From assembly GCA_023266195.1 (NCBI GenBank), contig JAHFRP010000012.1:1-64000 (forward strand): DNA of 64,000 nt, in the 5' to 3' direction. The notes below the pieces were generated by a model. The model saw only the letters and a program-made list of their open reading frames with translations. It ran no database searches and had not been told where the DNA came from. Shown here piece after piece: positions 55,066 through 63,964 of this stretch (within the stretch, counting starts at the first letter, position 1; the number at the start of each line of letters is the position of its first letter). Origin of the DNA: Sulfuricella sp. Lineage in GTDB: Bacteria > Pseudomonadota > Gammaproteobacteria > Burkholderiales > Sulfuricellaceae. Both the position numbers and the translations under genes were made by a program.

Positions 55066-56988
55066 ATGCACAATACCGGATTCTGCTTTCCCGGCGGTTC
55101 GCCGGGGCGCGGAAAGTTCCAGGCGAGAGCGGCCGGCTATGCGGCGACCGCGATCATTCCTCCACCGGCGCGAGAGGCAACGCCCGTGGAGGAACCGCCG
55201 GCCAGAGAGCAGGGCATGCCCGCCACGCTCCGGGAGATCATCGAACAGCGCCTGCTGACGGCCGTGTTTCAGCCGATCATCGCCATGGGCGGCGCCGAAA
55301 TCATCGGCTACGAAGGACTGATCCGCGGACCTTCCAACAGCCATCTGCACTCGCCCCTCAAGTTGTTCAAAGCCGCCAGCGAACAAGGCCTGACCGTCGA
55401 AACCGAGCATCTGTGCCGCAAGGTGGTGCTGGAAAGCTTCGCCCGGCTCGACCTGCCGGGCAAGCTGTTCCTCAACGTCAGCCCGGAATCCCTGCTCCAG
55501 CGCAACGCCCGGCGCGGCGAAACGCTGTGCTACATCCAGGATCTCGGGCTGCGGCCGGACCGGGTCATCATCGAGCTGACCGAGAACCAGCCGACCTACG
55601 ATTACAACCTGCTGCGCGAGGCCGCCAGACATTACCGCGCCATGGGCTTCGAAATCGCCATCGACGATCTGGGCGAGGGGTTTTCCAGCCTGCGCCTGTG
55701 GTCCGAGCTGCGCCCGGAATACGTCAAGATCGACATGCATTTCATCCAGGGCATCAACCTCGATCCGGTGAAACTGCAATTCGTCCGCTCGATCCAGCAA
55801 ATCGCGGAAAACTCCGGTTCGCAGGTGGTTGCCGAGGGCATCGAGACCCAGGCCGAACTGCTGCTGATCAAGGATCTCGGGATTGCCTTCGGCCAGGGCT
55901 ACCTCATCGCCCGCCCCCATATGCAGCCCGCCACCACGCTTTCCGCCGAAACCAAGGAAAGCCTGGGCCTGTCGGAAGTGCCGGTGCTTCCCCACAATAG
56001 CTCGCGCGCCCAGAAGACGGTGTCCGCCCTGAAACTGCTGCGCACTACCCCGGCCGTGGCGCCGGACACGCCGAACGAGATAATTTACGAGATGTTCGTC
56101 GCCGACCCGGAGCTTCATGCCCTGGCGGTGGTGGAGCAAGGCGCACCGGTCGGGCTGATCAACCGGCACGCCCTGATCGACCGCTTTGCCCGGCCCTACC
56201 GGCGCGAACTGTACGGCAAGAAACCGTGCGCCAGACTGATGGACAGCGCCCCGCTGACGGTGGAAAAAGACATGAGCATCCAGGAGGTCAGCCACGCCAT
56301 CGTGGCGGGGGACCGGCATCATTTGTCGAACGGCTTCATCATCACCGATCGTGGCCAGTACCTCGGCATGGGCACCGGCCACGACCTGGTGCGCGAAATC
56401 ACCGAGATGCAGATGCATGCCGCGCGCTATGCCAATCCGCTCACCCAGCTGCCCGGCAACGTGCCGATCAACGAGCATATCGAGCGGCTGCTGCAGGGCG
56501 GGGTGGATTTTTTCGCCTGCTATTGCGACCTGGACCATTTCAAGCCGTTCAACGACGTTTATGGCTACCGCAAGGGCGACGATGCCATTCAGCTCACTGG
56601 CAAAGTCCTGTCCGAGGTTTGCGATCCGGACCGCGATTTCATCGGCCATATCGGCGGCGACGATTTCATCATCCTGTTCCAGAGCATGGATTGGGAGGCG
56701 CGCTGCCGGATGGCGCTGGAGCGCTTCGAGCACGCCATCCTCGGCTTTTTCAGCGCGGATGACCGTGCGCTGGGGGGCTATGAGAGCGAGGATCGCCAGG
56801 GACAGAAAGTGTTTCACCCGCTGACCAGCCTGTCGATCGGCGCGGTGCGGGTCGAATCCAGTCTGTACCACTCGCATCATGAAATTTCGGCGGCCGCGGC
56901 CGAGGCGAAAAAACAGGCCAAACGGATACGCGGCAACAGCCTGTTTACCGAGCGCCGCACGGCGTGCGAAGAGCGAGCGGCGGCTTGA
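55066..56988 (+). CDS. EAL-CBS-GGDEF cyclic-di-GMP signalling protein
   Basis: 640 residues from the ATG at 55066, chosen for GAGGAAGG eight bases upstream; upstream in-frame ATGs exist at 55027, 55036 and 55048. Order: EAL domain (YEGLIRGPSN, LFLNVSPESLL, IELTENQPTYD, IAIDDLGEGFSSLRL, VVAEGIETQAEL, GQGYLIARP) with the metal and catalytic residues present apart from Gly for Ala in EAL; two CBS-like segments (about 310-440); then a GGDEF domain whose signature reads GGDDF, with a DLDHFKPFNDVYGYRKGDDA. It is probably a c-di-GMP phosphodiesterase with a regulatory GGDEF. The longer frame reading back into ppk1 is not real. Lies in the polyphosphate cluster. Confidence 0.85.
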   Translation: MHNTGFCFPGGSPGRGKFQARAAGYAATAIIPPPAREATPVEEPPAREQGMPATLREIIEQRLLTAVFQPIIAMGGAEIIGYEGLIRGPSNSHLHSPLKLFKAASEQGLTVETEHLCRKVVLESFARLDLPGKLFLNVSPESLLQRNARRGETLCYIQDLGLRPDRVIIELTENQPTYDYNLLREAARHYRAMGFEIAIDDLGEGFSSLRLWSELRPEYVKIDMHFIQGINLDPVKLQFVRSIQQIAENSGSQVVAEGIETQAELLLIKDLGIAFGQGYLIARPHMQPATTLSAETKESLGLSEVPVLPHNSSRAQKTVSALKLLRTTPAVAPDTPNEIIYEMFVADPELHALAVVEQGAPVGLINRHALIDRFARPYRRELYGKKPCARLMDSAPLTVEKDMSIQEVSHAIVAGDRHHLSNGFIITDRGQYLGMGTGHDLVREITEMQMHAARYANPLTQLPGNVPINEHIERLLQGGVDFFACYCDLDHFKPFNDVYGYRKGDDAIQLTGKVLSEVCDPDRDFIGHIGGDDFIILFQSMDWEARCRMALERFEHAILGFFSADDRALGGYESEDRQGQKVFHPLTSLSIGAVRVESSLYHSHHEISAAAAEAKKQAKRIRGNSLFTERRTACEERAAA

Positions 56989-57079
56989 AGTCGGTGGCCA
57001 GTGACCACTGGCCGGTTAACCCCCATGGAATTTTGCCTCAAACCGATAGCTGATAACTGATGGCCAATAGGTTGACACG

Positions 57080-57790
57080 ATGAACAATAAACTGAAGCTG
57101 GTGGCGAATCCGGTGGACTCCCCCTCGAACATGGAAGCGGCGAATGAAAAAAACCTGCGCGTGATCCACGAGGCCATCGTCGGCGCGTTCGGCTTGCCGC
57201 CGGGCAAACTGTTCGTCAGCATCAAGGGCGACCCGACCCTGCGCGAAACCGCGGCATTGCGCCCGCGCCAGGAAAGCCGGATCGACCTCGAAGCGGGGAA
57301 CGTGCTGCAAACCTGCGAATGGCTGCTGCGCAAGACCGGCTGCTACAGCATCTACATCGGTTTCAACAGCAGCGAAGTGCGTACCGAATCGGTGTTCAAC
57401 CCGTTCAACTACGAAATCCACGACGCCGTCGCGCTGATCCAGCCGGGCTACGTCGAGCGCCATTTCGTGCGCCTGCCCTACCAGAAAAAAATGAAGGCCA
57501 TCCGCCGCGTGCGCAGCATGATGCAGACCGGGGCGCTACGGGAATATCTGCCGACTCACTGGCGCACGCTGATGGACCGGCAGCGCGAGGAGTGGATCCC
57601 GCCGGAAAAAGAGGCCATCAAGCTGATCGTCCAGTCGCTCAACCGGCTGCGCAGCATCGAAGGATACTACCTGCGCAACGCCGCGATTTCGCTCAGCCAG
57701 GGCATCGTGCGCGCGTCGTTCAATTGCGACGGCACCTACATCGTGACGGAGAATTATTTCCCGCGGTTCGTGGAAGAAAATACGCCGTAA
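57080..57790 (+). CDS. Conserved hypothetical protein in polyphosphate cluster
   Basis: 236 residues, not recognised. No signal peptide or membrane segment. The N-terminal half has LRVIHEAIVGAFGLPPGKLF and a mixed alpha/beta pattern (TGCYSIYIGFNSSEVRTESV); the C-terminal half is helical with many basic residues (RLPYQKKMKAIRRVRSMMQT, EEWIPPEKEAIKLIVQSLNR). Located between the EAL-CBS-GGDEF gene and ppx and read in the same direction as ppk1, so a signalling or polyphosphate link is possible but unproven. Confidence 0.65.
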   Translation: MNNKLKLVANPVDSPSNMEAANEKNLRVIHEAIVGAFGLPPGKLFVSIKGDPTLRETAALRPRQESRIDLEAGNVLQTCEWLLRKTGCYSIYIGFNSSEVRTESVFNPFNYEIHDAVALIQPGYVERHFVRLPYQKKMKAIRRVRSMMQTGALREYLPTHWRTLMDRQREEWIPPEKEAIKLIVQSLNRLRSIEGYYLRNAAISLSQGIVRASFNCDGTYIVTENYFPRFVEENTP

Positions 57791-57795
57791 AAAAT

Positions 57796-57846
57796 CGTGA
57801 GGGGTGAAACGAAAGCCTCTCTCCGACTTTCGCCTCACCCCTCACG
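57796..57846. repeat. Palindrome between convergent genes
   Basis: CGTGAGGGGTGAAACGAAAG (57796-57815) and CTTTCGCCTCACCCCTCACG (57827-57846) form a 20-bp perfect stem. It sits between the hypothetical gene and ppx, whose 3' ends meet here, so it may act as a two-way transcription barrier. No T-run. Confidence 0.8.
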
Positions 57847-57849
57847 CGG

Positions 57850-59337
57850 CTACCCGGTTTTTTCCATGGCCAGGTGCTGCCCCGCACCATTCCATTCCCT
57901 GACTTCGGCTTCGAGCGCGGTTTGCGTGAGTGGATTCTGTTCCAGCCAATCCTGGCTCAGGCTGAGTTCGAAGCCGTTGCGCCGCCACTGCAGCCGGACT
58001 TCGGGCAAAATGATGTCGGTGCGGCTGCGATAGAACAGCACAGCCAGCCGCAAAGCCAGTATCTGCGACCAAACGCCACGGTTGGGGACCTGCGTCGCAA
58101 CCTTGCCGAGCGCGCCGCGCTGGGCCAGCACCAGTTGCCCCAGCTGTGCCTGTTCTTTTTTGGAAAAGCCCGGCATGTCGGCATTCTCGATGATATAGGC
58201 CGAATGCTTGTGGTAGCCGCTGTGGGCGATGGTCAGGCCGATTTCGTGCAGGCGGGCGGCCCAGTTCAGATGCTGCAGGGCGTCTTTCGGATCAAGCTCC
58301 AGCGATTGCCCCAGTTGGCGCATCAGATCGATGCACAGCTGCCCGACGTGTCCGGCCTGGACCGGATCGACATGATAGCGCCGCATGAATTGCCGCGCTG
58401 TCGCTTCGCGCATGTCGTGGCGGTGGAAGCGGCCGAGCAGGTCGTAGAGCACGCCCTCGCGCAACGCCCCGTCGGCCACGCTCATCCTGGCGATGCCCAG
58501 CTCGGCGAAAATGGCCGACATGATGGCGAAACCGCCGGCCAGTACCGGCACCCGGTCCGGGCGCAGACCGGCCAGCTTCAGCTTGCCGATGTCGCCGGCC
58601 TTGAGGATGGCAGCGCGCAGTTTATCCAAGCCAGCCGGAGTGATGCCGTTGTCGCTGTAGCCATTCAACTGGAGAATTTCAGCCAGTGCCTTGGCGGTGC
58701 CGGACGAGCCGACGGCTTCTTGCCAATGATAGGACTGGAATTCGCTGGCGATCGCCTGCACTTCGATGCGGGCGGACAGTTCGGCCCGCTGCAGGGCGCC
58801 GCGGGTAATCCGGCCGTCCTCGAAGAAGCGCCGGCTGTAGCTGACGCAGCCCATGTACAGGCTTTCCATCTGCTGCGGCTTGAAGCCGGCGCCGATGACG
58901 AATTCGGTGGAGCCGCCGCCGATATCGACGACCAGGCGTTTCTTGCTCGATACCGGCAGGCTGTGCGAGACGCCGAGGTAGATCAGGCGGGCCTCCTCGC
59001 GCCCGGCGATGATCTCGATCGGGAAGCCGAGCGCCGCCTCGGCCTGCTGCAGGAGTTCGGCCGAATTTTTGGCGACGCGGAAAGTATTGGTGCCCACCAC
59101 CCGCACGGCATCGCGCGGCAAGCCGCGCAGGCGCTCGCCGAAGCGGCTGAGGCAGGCAATCGCGCGATCGCAGGCATCCTGATCGAGAATTTTGTCGGCG
59201 GTGAGGCCGGCGGCGAGGCGGACGGTGTCCTTCAGCGAGTCCAGCGGATAGAGCTGGTCTTCCTCCACGCGCGCCACCTGCAGCCGAAAACTGTTGGAGC
59301 CGAGATCGACCGCCGCGACAGTGGAGTATTCCTTCAT
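57850..59337 (-). CDS. ppx: Exopolyphosphatase
   Basis: 495 residues. Ppx/GppA phosphatase of the actin-like ATPase fold, releasing phosphate from the ends of polyphosphate. Motifs: AVDLGSNSFRLQVARV at the start, LVVDIGGGSTEFVIG, and a C-terminal HD-like helical domain with LNWAARLHEIGLTIAHSGYH. The ATG at 59337 is seven bases after phoU. With ppk1 it balances polyphosphate pools. Confidence 0.94.
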   Translation of the reverse strand: MKEYSTVAAVDLGSNSFRLQVARVEEDQLYPLDSLKDTVRLAAGLTADKILDQDACDRAIACLSRFGERLRGLPRDAVRVVGTNTFRVAKNSAELLQQAEAALGFPIEIIAGREEARLIYLGVSHSLPVSSKKRLVVDIGGGSTEFVIGAGFKPQQMESLYMGCVSYSRRFFEDGRITRGALQRAELSARIEVQAIASEFQSYHWQEAVGSSGTAKALAEILQLNGYSDNGITPAGLDKLRAAILKAGDIGKLKLAGLRPDRVPVLAGGFAIMSAIFAELGIARMSVADGALREGVLYDLLGRFHRHDMREATARQFMRRYHVDPVQAGHVGQLCIDLMRQLGQSLELDPKDALQHLNWAARLHEIGLTIAHSGYHKHSAYIIENADMPGFSKKEQAQLGQLVLAQRGALGKVATQVPNRGVWSQILALRLAVLFYRSRTDIILPEVRLQWRRNGFELSLSQDWLEQNPLTQTALEAEVREWNGAGQHLAMEKTG

Positions 59338-59344
59338 CGCAAAC

Positions 59345-60046
59345 CTACTCGATTTCGCGCTCGATTTCCTCGAGAGAGGTGTGGCGCACGTCCTTGCCCT
59401 TGACCATGTAGACCACGTACTCGGACATGTTCTTGGCGTGGTCGCCGATGCGCTCGATCGCCTTGGCGGCGAACAGTACTTCGAGCGAGGTCGAGATGGT
59501 GCGCGGGTCTTCCATCATGAAAGTGATCAGGTGGCGCAGGGCAGAGCGGAACGCCTCGTCCACTTCCATATCCTGGCGCGGCACCTGCACCGCGGCGGCG
59601 AGATCGAGCCGGGCAAAGGCGTCCAGCGACTTGCGCAGCATTTCCAGCACGATGCCGCTCATGATCTTGATTTCGGTGAAGCGCGGCGCGGACAGGCGGT
59701 CGGACTGGTAAATCAGCTTGCTCATGCGCGCGATTTTTTCCGCTTCGTCACCGATGCGCTCCAGGTCGGTGATGGTCTTGATCACCGTCATCACCATGCG
59801 CAGGTCGCCGGCCGTGGGCTGGCGGCGCGCGATGATGTGGGCGCAGCCCTCGTCGATCTCCACTTCCATGGCGTTGACTTCCAGATCCTTGGCGATCACC
59901 TCGTCGGCGAGTTCGAGCTTGCCGACAATCAGCGCCTCGACCGCGTCGACGATCTGCTCTTCCACCAGCCCGCCCATCTGCAGCACGCGCGACCGCACCG
60001 TTTCCAGCTCGGCGTCGAATTGCTTTGACGTGTGTTCATGCTGCAT
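59345..60046 (-). CDS. phoU: Phosphate transport regulator PhoU
   Basis: 233 residues from the ATG at 60046 (MQHEHTSKQFDAELE), preceded by a strong AAGGAGG SD. Two PhoU three-helix repeats, each with an acidic metal-binding pattern (AHIIARRQPTAGDLRMVMTV, LERIGDEAEKIARM; later AIERIGDHAKNMSEYVVYMV). Links the Pst transporter with the PhoR sensor and limits phosphate uptake. Upstream of ppx in the same operon. Confidence 0.94.
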   Translation of the reverse strand: MQHEHTSKQFDAELETVRSRVLQMGGLVEEQIVDAVEALIVGKLELADEVIAKDLEVNAMEVEIDEGCAHIIARRQPTAGDLRMVMTVIKTITDLERIGDEAEKIARMSKLIYQSDRLSAPRFTEIKIMSGIVLEMLRKSLDAFARLDLAAAVQVPRQDMEVDEAFRSALRHLITFMMEDPRTISTSLEVLFAAKAIERIGDHAKNMSEYVVYMVKGKDVRHTSLEEIEREIE

Positions 60047-60131
60047 GCCCAGCCTCCTTGTATTATCGCGGATAATCGCGAAGATTATACCCGCCGATTG
60101 TGACAATTCTATTTCCGGCACCGCCCGGAGT

Positions 60132-60791
60132 TTAATCTCCGGTCAGCATCTTGACGCCCTCGCCTGTGCCGAGCAGCAACACGTCGGCCGGGCGCCTTGC
60201 GAACAGGCCGTTGGTGACCACCCCGGTGATCTGGTTGATCTCGCTTTCCAGCTCCACCGGGTTCATGATTTTGAGGCCATGCACGTCGAGGATGACGTTG
60301 CCGTTGTCGGTGGTGAAACCCTGGCGCAGCACCGGCTGGCCGCCAAGCTTGACCAGCTGGCGCGCGACGTGGCTTTGCGCCATCGGGATCACTTCCACCG
60401 GCAGGGGAAACTTGCCGAGCATGCCGACCAGCTTGGTGCCGTCGGCGATGCAGACGAACTTGCGGCTGCACGCGGCAACGATCTTCTCCCGCGTCAGCGC
60501 GCCGCCGCCGCCCTTGATCATGTGCATGTGTTCGGTAATCTCGTCGGCGCCGTCGACGTAAACCGCCAGCTCGCCGGCGCTGTTCAGGTCGAGCACCGGG
60601 ATGCCGTGGCTTTTCAGCCTCTGCGCGGTGGCTTCGGAGCTCGCCACCGCACCGTCGATCCGGCCCTTGATCCTGGCCAGCTCGTCGATGAAGTAGTTGG
60701 CGGTGGAACCGGTGCCCACGCCGATGATGCCGGCCGGCACGTATTCGACGGCAGCGCGCGCCGTGGCCTGTTTCAGTTCGTCTTGCGTCAT
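60132..60791 (-). CDS. rpiA: Ribose-5-phosphate isomerase A
   Basis: 219 residues from the ATG at 60791 ([20 protein letters not shown]). Interconverts ribose 5-phosphate and ribulose 5-phosphate, needed for RuBP regeneration in the Calvin cycle. Motifs: [54 protein letters not shown], and [11 protein letters not shown]. Intact. Confidence 0.96.
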   Translation of the reverse strand: MTQDELKQATARAAVEYVPAGIIGVGTGSTANYFIDELARIKGRIDGAVASSEATAQRLKSHGIPVLDLNSAGELAVYVDGADEITEHMHMIKGGGGALTREKIVAACSRKFVCIADGTKLVGMLGKFPLPVEVIPMAQSHVARQLVKLGGQPVLRQGFTTDNGNVILDVHGLKIMNPVELESEINQITGVVTNGLFARRPADVLLLGTGEGVKMLTGD

Positions 60792-60856
60792 GTTTCCAAA
60801 TCCTCGTGTATGCAAACCAGCTTGAAATTATCGCAGGGTTTGCGGGTTTTACAAAC

Positions 60857-61270
60857 TCAGGACTTGGCCGGCCTGCCGGTCTTGATTTTCTCCACCTGCG
60901 CCATCGCTTCGATCAAGGCCGCGGCGGGCATCCTGGACAAGCTCTGCAAGCCCGCGCGCAGCAGTTCGCTCTTCTTGACGTGGACGCCTCCCTGCAGGCA
61001 TTTTTTCTTGAGCTCGGCAAGCTGGGCGTAGTCGTTTTCCGGCATGGTGAAGCTATCACGCACCATTTTGATTTTTTTGGGTTTGTCTTCCTTTGCCGGC
61101 TTGACCGCTTTGGCGGCTTTCGGCGCGGCGGCGGCCGGCGCGGCTGCCGGCGCCTTGTTGGCCGGCTGTTTTGGCGCAGCCGGCGCTTTAACCGCAGCGG
61201 GCTTGTCGGTTCTGGGCGCCGCAACGGCGGTGGATGCCGGTTTCGGGGAAGGCTTGGCTTTTACGGTCAT
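60857..61270 (-). CDS. Ala/Lys/Pro-rich protein with ribbon-helix-helix-like C-terminus
   Basis: 137 residues. The first 65 are low complexity, rich in Ala, Pro and Lys (APAAPKQPANKAPAAAPAAA), like the tails of bacterial histone H1-like proteins. The rest is ordered: KIKMVRDSFTMPENDYAQLA then KKSELLRAGLQSLSRMP, a short strand plus two helices that resembles a ribbon-helix-helix DNA-binding fold. A nucleoid-associated or DNA-binding role is likely but inferred. Single gene. Confidence 0.7.
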   Translation of the reverse strand: MTVKAKPSPKPASTAVAAPRTDKPAAVKAPAAPKQPANKAPAAAPAAAAPKAAKAVKPAKEDKPKKIKMVRDSFTMPENDYAQLAELKKKCLQGGVHVKKSELLRAGLQSLSRMPAAALIEAMAQVEKIKTGRPAKS

Positions 61271-61428
61271 GATTAGCTCCTGTTTAAAAGTTACGGTTGG
61301 TGGCGCGAGACGAACAATTACAGTATATATCGTTTATACCGTTCATACCGTTTTTTTCGCCGCCGCGCCGGCGCGGCTTCTGATTTGACCTGAATACTGA
61401 TAATCTTCCAAAAAAACGGACCGAAGCC

Positions 61429-62940
61429 ATGCACAACGACTACCTGGAAAAAATACTCACCGCCCGCGTCTACGACGTGGCGATCGAAAGCCCGCTGGAA
61501 CACGCGCCCAACCTGTCGGGCCGGATCAACAACACGGTCATGCTCAAGCGCGAGGACTTGCAGCCGGTATTCTCGTTCAAGCTGCGCGGCGCCTACAACA
61601 AGATGGTGCAGCTTCCCCGCGCCACCCTGAAGCGCGGCGTGATCGCCGCTTCCGCCGGCAACCACGCCCAGGGCGTGGCGCTCTCCGCCCAGCGCCTGAA
61701 ATGCGCGGCCACCATCGTGATGCCGGCCACCACGCCGCAGATCAAGGTGGACGCGGTCAAAAACCGCGGCGCCGAGGTGGTGCTGCACGGCGATTCCTAC
61801 AGCGACGCCTACGTCCACGCCATGGTGCTGGCGAAGGAGCAGAAGCTGGCCTTCGTCCATCCCTACGACGACCCCGACGTCATCGCCGGGCAGGGCACCA
61901 TCGCCATGGAAATCCTGCGCCAGCATCCGGGGGCGATCCACGCCATCTTCGTGCCGGTGGGCGGCGGCGGACTGATCGCCGGCATTGCCGCCTACGTCAA
62001 GCGCCTGAAGCCGGAAATCAGGATCATCGGGGTCGAGCCGATCGATGCCGACGCCATGTACCAGTCGCTGAAAAAGAACGAGCGCATCGTCCTGGCCCAG
62101 GTCGGCATTTTCGCCGACGGCGTGGCGGTGAAGCAGGTCGGCGAGGAAACTTTCCGCCTGTGCCGCGAGCTGGTGGACGAGGTGATTCTGGTCGATACCG
62201 ACGCCATCTGCGCCGCGATCAAGGACGTGTTCGAGGATACCCGCTCGATCCTCGAACCGGCGGGGGCGCTCTCCGTCGCCGGCGCCAAGCTCTATGCCGC
62301 GCGCGAGAAACTGAAGAACAAGACGCTGGTCGCCATCGCCTCCGGCGCCAACATGAATTTCGACCGCCTGCGCCACGTCGCTGAACGCGCAGAGCTGGGC
62401 GAGCAGCGCGAGGCGGTGCTCGCCGTCACCATCCCGGAAAAACCGGGCAGCTTCAAAGCCTTTTGCGCCCTGTTGGGCACGCGCAGCATCACCGAATTCA
62501 ACTACCGCTATTCCGATTCGAGCAGCGCCCACGTGTTCGTCGGGGTGCAGGCGCAAAATCGGGGCGAGACCGAAAAGCTGCTGGCGCTGCTCGAACGCAA
62601 GGGCTTGAAGCCGGTGGACATGACGGACAACGAAATGGCCAAGCTGCACGTGCGCCACATGGTCGGGGGCCATGCGCCGCAGGCCGACAACGAGATCCTC
62701 TACCGCTTCGAATTTCCCGAACGCCCAGGCGCGCTGGTGAAGTTCCTCGACAGCATGGGCCAGGACTGGAACATCAGCCTGTTCCACTACCGCAACCACG
62801 GCGCCGACTACGGCCGCGTGCTGGTCGGCGTGCAGGTGCCGCCGCAGGACAAGCCCGACTTCGAAAAATTCCTCGACCGGCTGGGCTACCCATATGTGGA
62901 CGAAAGCCAGAACCCGGCCTACAGGCTGTTTCTCGGCTAA
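61429..62940 (+). CDS. ilvA: Threonine ammonia-lyase, biosynthetic
   Basis: 503 residues. Deaminates threonine to 2-oxobutanoate, the first step to isoleucine. PLP lysine in VFSFKLRGAYNKM, phosphate loop VGGGGLIAGIA, and GVIAASAGNHAQGVALSAQR. Two C-terminal ACT-like regulatory segments (AVLAVTIPEKPGSFKAFCAL and LYRFEFPERPGALVKFLDSM) that bind isoleucine. Length and order are normal for the long form. Confidence 0.96.
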   Translation: MHNDYLEKILTARVYDVAIESPLEHAPNLSGRINNTVMLKREDLQPVFSFKLRGAYNKMVQLPRATLKRGVIAASAGNHAQGVALSAQRLKCAATIVMPATTPQIKVDAVKNRGAEVVLHGDSYSDAYVHAMVLAKEQKLAFVHPYDDPDVIAGQGTIAMEILRQHPGAIHAIFVPVGGGGLIAGIAAYVKRLKPEIRIIGVEPIDADAMYQSLKKNERIVLAQVGIFADGVAVKQVGEETFRLCRELVDEVILVDTDAICAAIKDVFEDTRSILEPAGALSVAGAKLYAAREKLKNKTLVAIASGANMNFDRLRHVAERAELGEQREAVLAVTIPEKPGSFKAFCALLGTRSITEFNYRYSDSSSAHVFVGVQAQNRGETEKLLALLERKGLKPVDMTDNEMAKLHVRHMVGGHAPQADNEILYRFEFPERPGALVKFLDSMGQDWNISLFHYRNHGADYGRVLVGVQVPPQDKPDFEKFLDRLGYPYVDESQNPAYRLFLG

Positions 62941-63119
62941 CCCCGCCATTGGCTAGCCATCGTAAGACGCAATAACCAACGGGCATTGCGCCGCATGTGC
63001 CCGGTGCAATGCGCTGCGCTTATTGCACCCCACGTTAAACCGCCAATTTGACTTAGATCATGGAGCGGCTGCCTCGCCGCAGTTAGGATACCTGCTTACA
63101 CCATCGAAGGAGCAGGGCT

Positions 63120-63890
63120 ATGCGGCGATTACTGGGAATTTTCATGGCAGCGCTGTTCGCGGGGCTTTCCGGCCACGCCGCCGCGTCTTTCGACGTTCAG
63201 GCCCAGGCGCTGCCCGCCGGCTACGCCGGCGACGACATCAAACAGTGGTATGGCGCTTTCGCCGGCGCCGCGCCGCTCGACGCCAACGCCAGGGATGGAA
63301 TTTTCGCCTTCGCCGTCGATCTCGATGCCGGCCCGAATTTCTCCCGCGACTACAACGCGGCGAGCGGCAAACTCGCCCTGCGCTACAACATGGCGTTCAA
63401 CCAGATCGCCGAGGGCTGGAGCTGGGAGCCCCAGGCCGACCCGGAGCAGCGCGACTATTACCGCTTCAAATACCTGCCGCTCGGCTTCGAAACGGCCTCC
63501 AAACGCGCGCCCGAAATAGTCGAGCTGTATTCCGGCAAGACCGTGGAAGTGAAAAACCTGTGGCGCTACGAATACTTCCTGGCGTTCGACAATCTCTACG
63601 ATTTCTACCCGCGCAAGGTGGACGACGATGCGGGCTTCGGCGCGGATGTGGCGCTGACCCCGGCGGAAGCCGAAAAACTGGCGGAAGCCGGTCGCGTCAG
63701 GATGCTCGCCATTTGCCGGCTGAAGGCCCCGTGGCACACCGAAAGCAACACCTTCTGGAAGGCCACCTTCGCCGAGCCGGTGGATTACACCCTCAGGAAG
63801 CGCTACCTGGTGGGCGAGCTGCTGGAAGTCTGGTTCTACGACGGCGCCAGCGGCAAGGTGCTGGCGAGGGTAAAGCGCCTGAAACCGTGA
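63120..63890 (+). CDS. Secreted protein of unknown function
   Basis: 256 residues with a signal peptide (about 1-22, LLGIFMAALFAGLSGHAAAS) and no membrane anchor afterwards, so probably periplasmic. The mature part is rich in aromatic residues (DIKQWYGAFAG, NQIAEGWSWEPQADPEQRDY, RYEYFLAFDNLYDFYPRKVD) and looks mostly beta. No family recognised. It has a good SD (AAGGAGCAGGG) just before the ATG. Downstream there is only part of a repeat before the window ends. Confidence 0.7.
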   Translation: MRRLLGIFMAALFAGLSGHAAASFDVQAQALPAGYAGDDIKQWYGAFAGAAPLDANARDGIFAFAVDLDAGPNFSRDYNAASGKLALRYNMAFNQIAEGWSWEPQADPEQRDYYRFKYLPLGFETASKRAPEIVELYSGKTVEVKNLWRYEYFLAFDNLYDFYPRKVDDDAGFGADVALTPAEAEKLAEAGRVRMLAICRLKAPWHTESNTFWKATFAEPVDYTLRKRYLVGELLEVWFYDGASGKVLARVKRLKP

Positions 63891-63964
63891 TTGCTGCTGT
63901 TAAAAATGAACACCGATCATCCCGCTTGAACTTGGCGGTTAATGCCTTTCTTGATTAGCCACAG

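Noticed and set aside
53032-56988. A 1318-codon open frame covering ppk1 and the EAL protein
   Set aside because: Its first 660 codons are the out-of-frame shadow of ppk1 in high-GC DNA (Arg/Pro/Gly-rich). The real gene starts near 55066 with its own SD.
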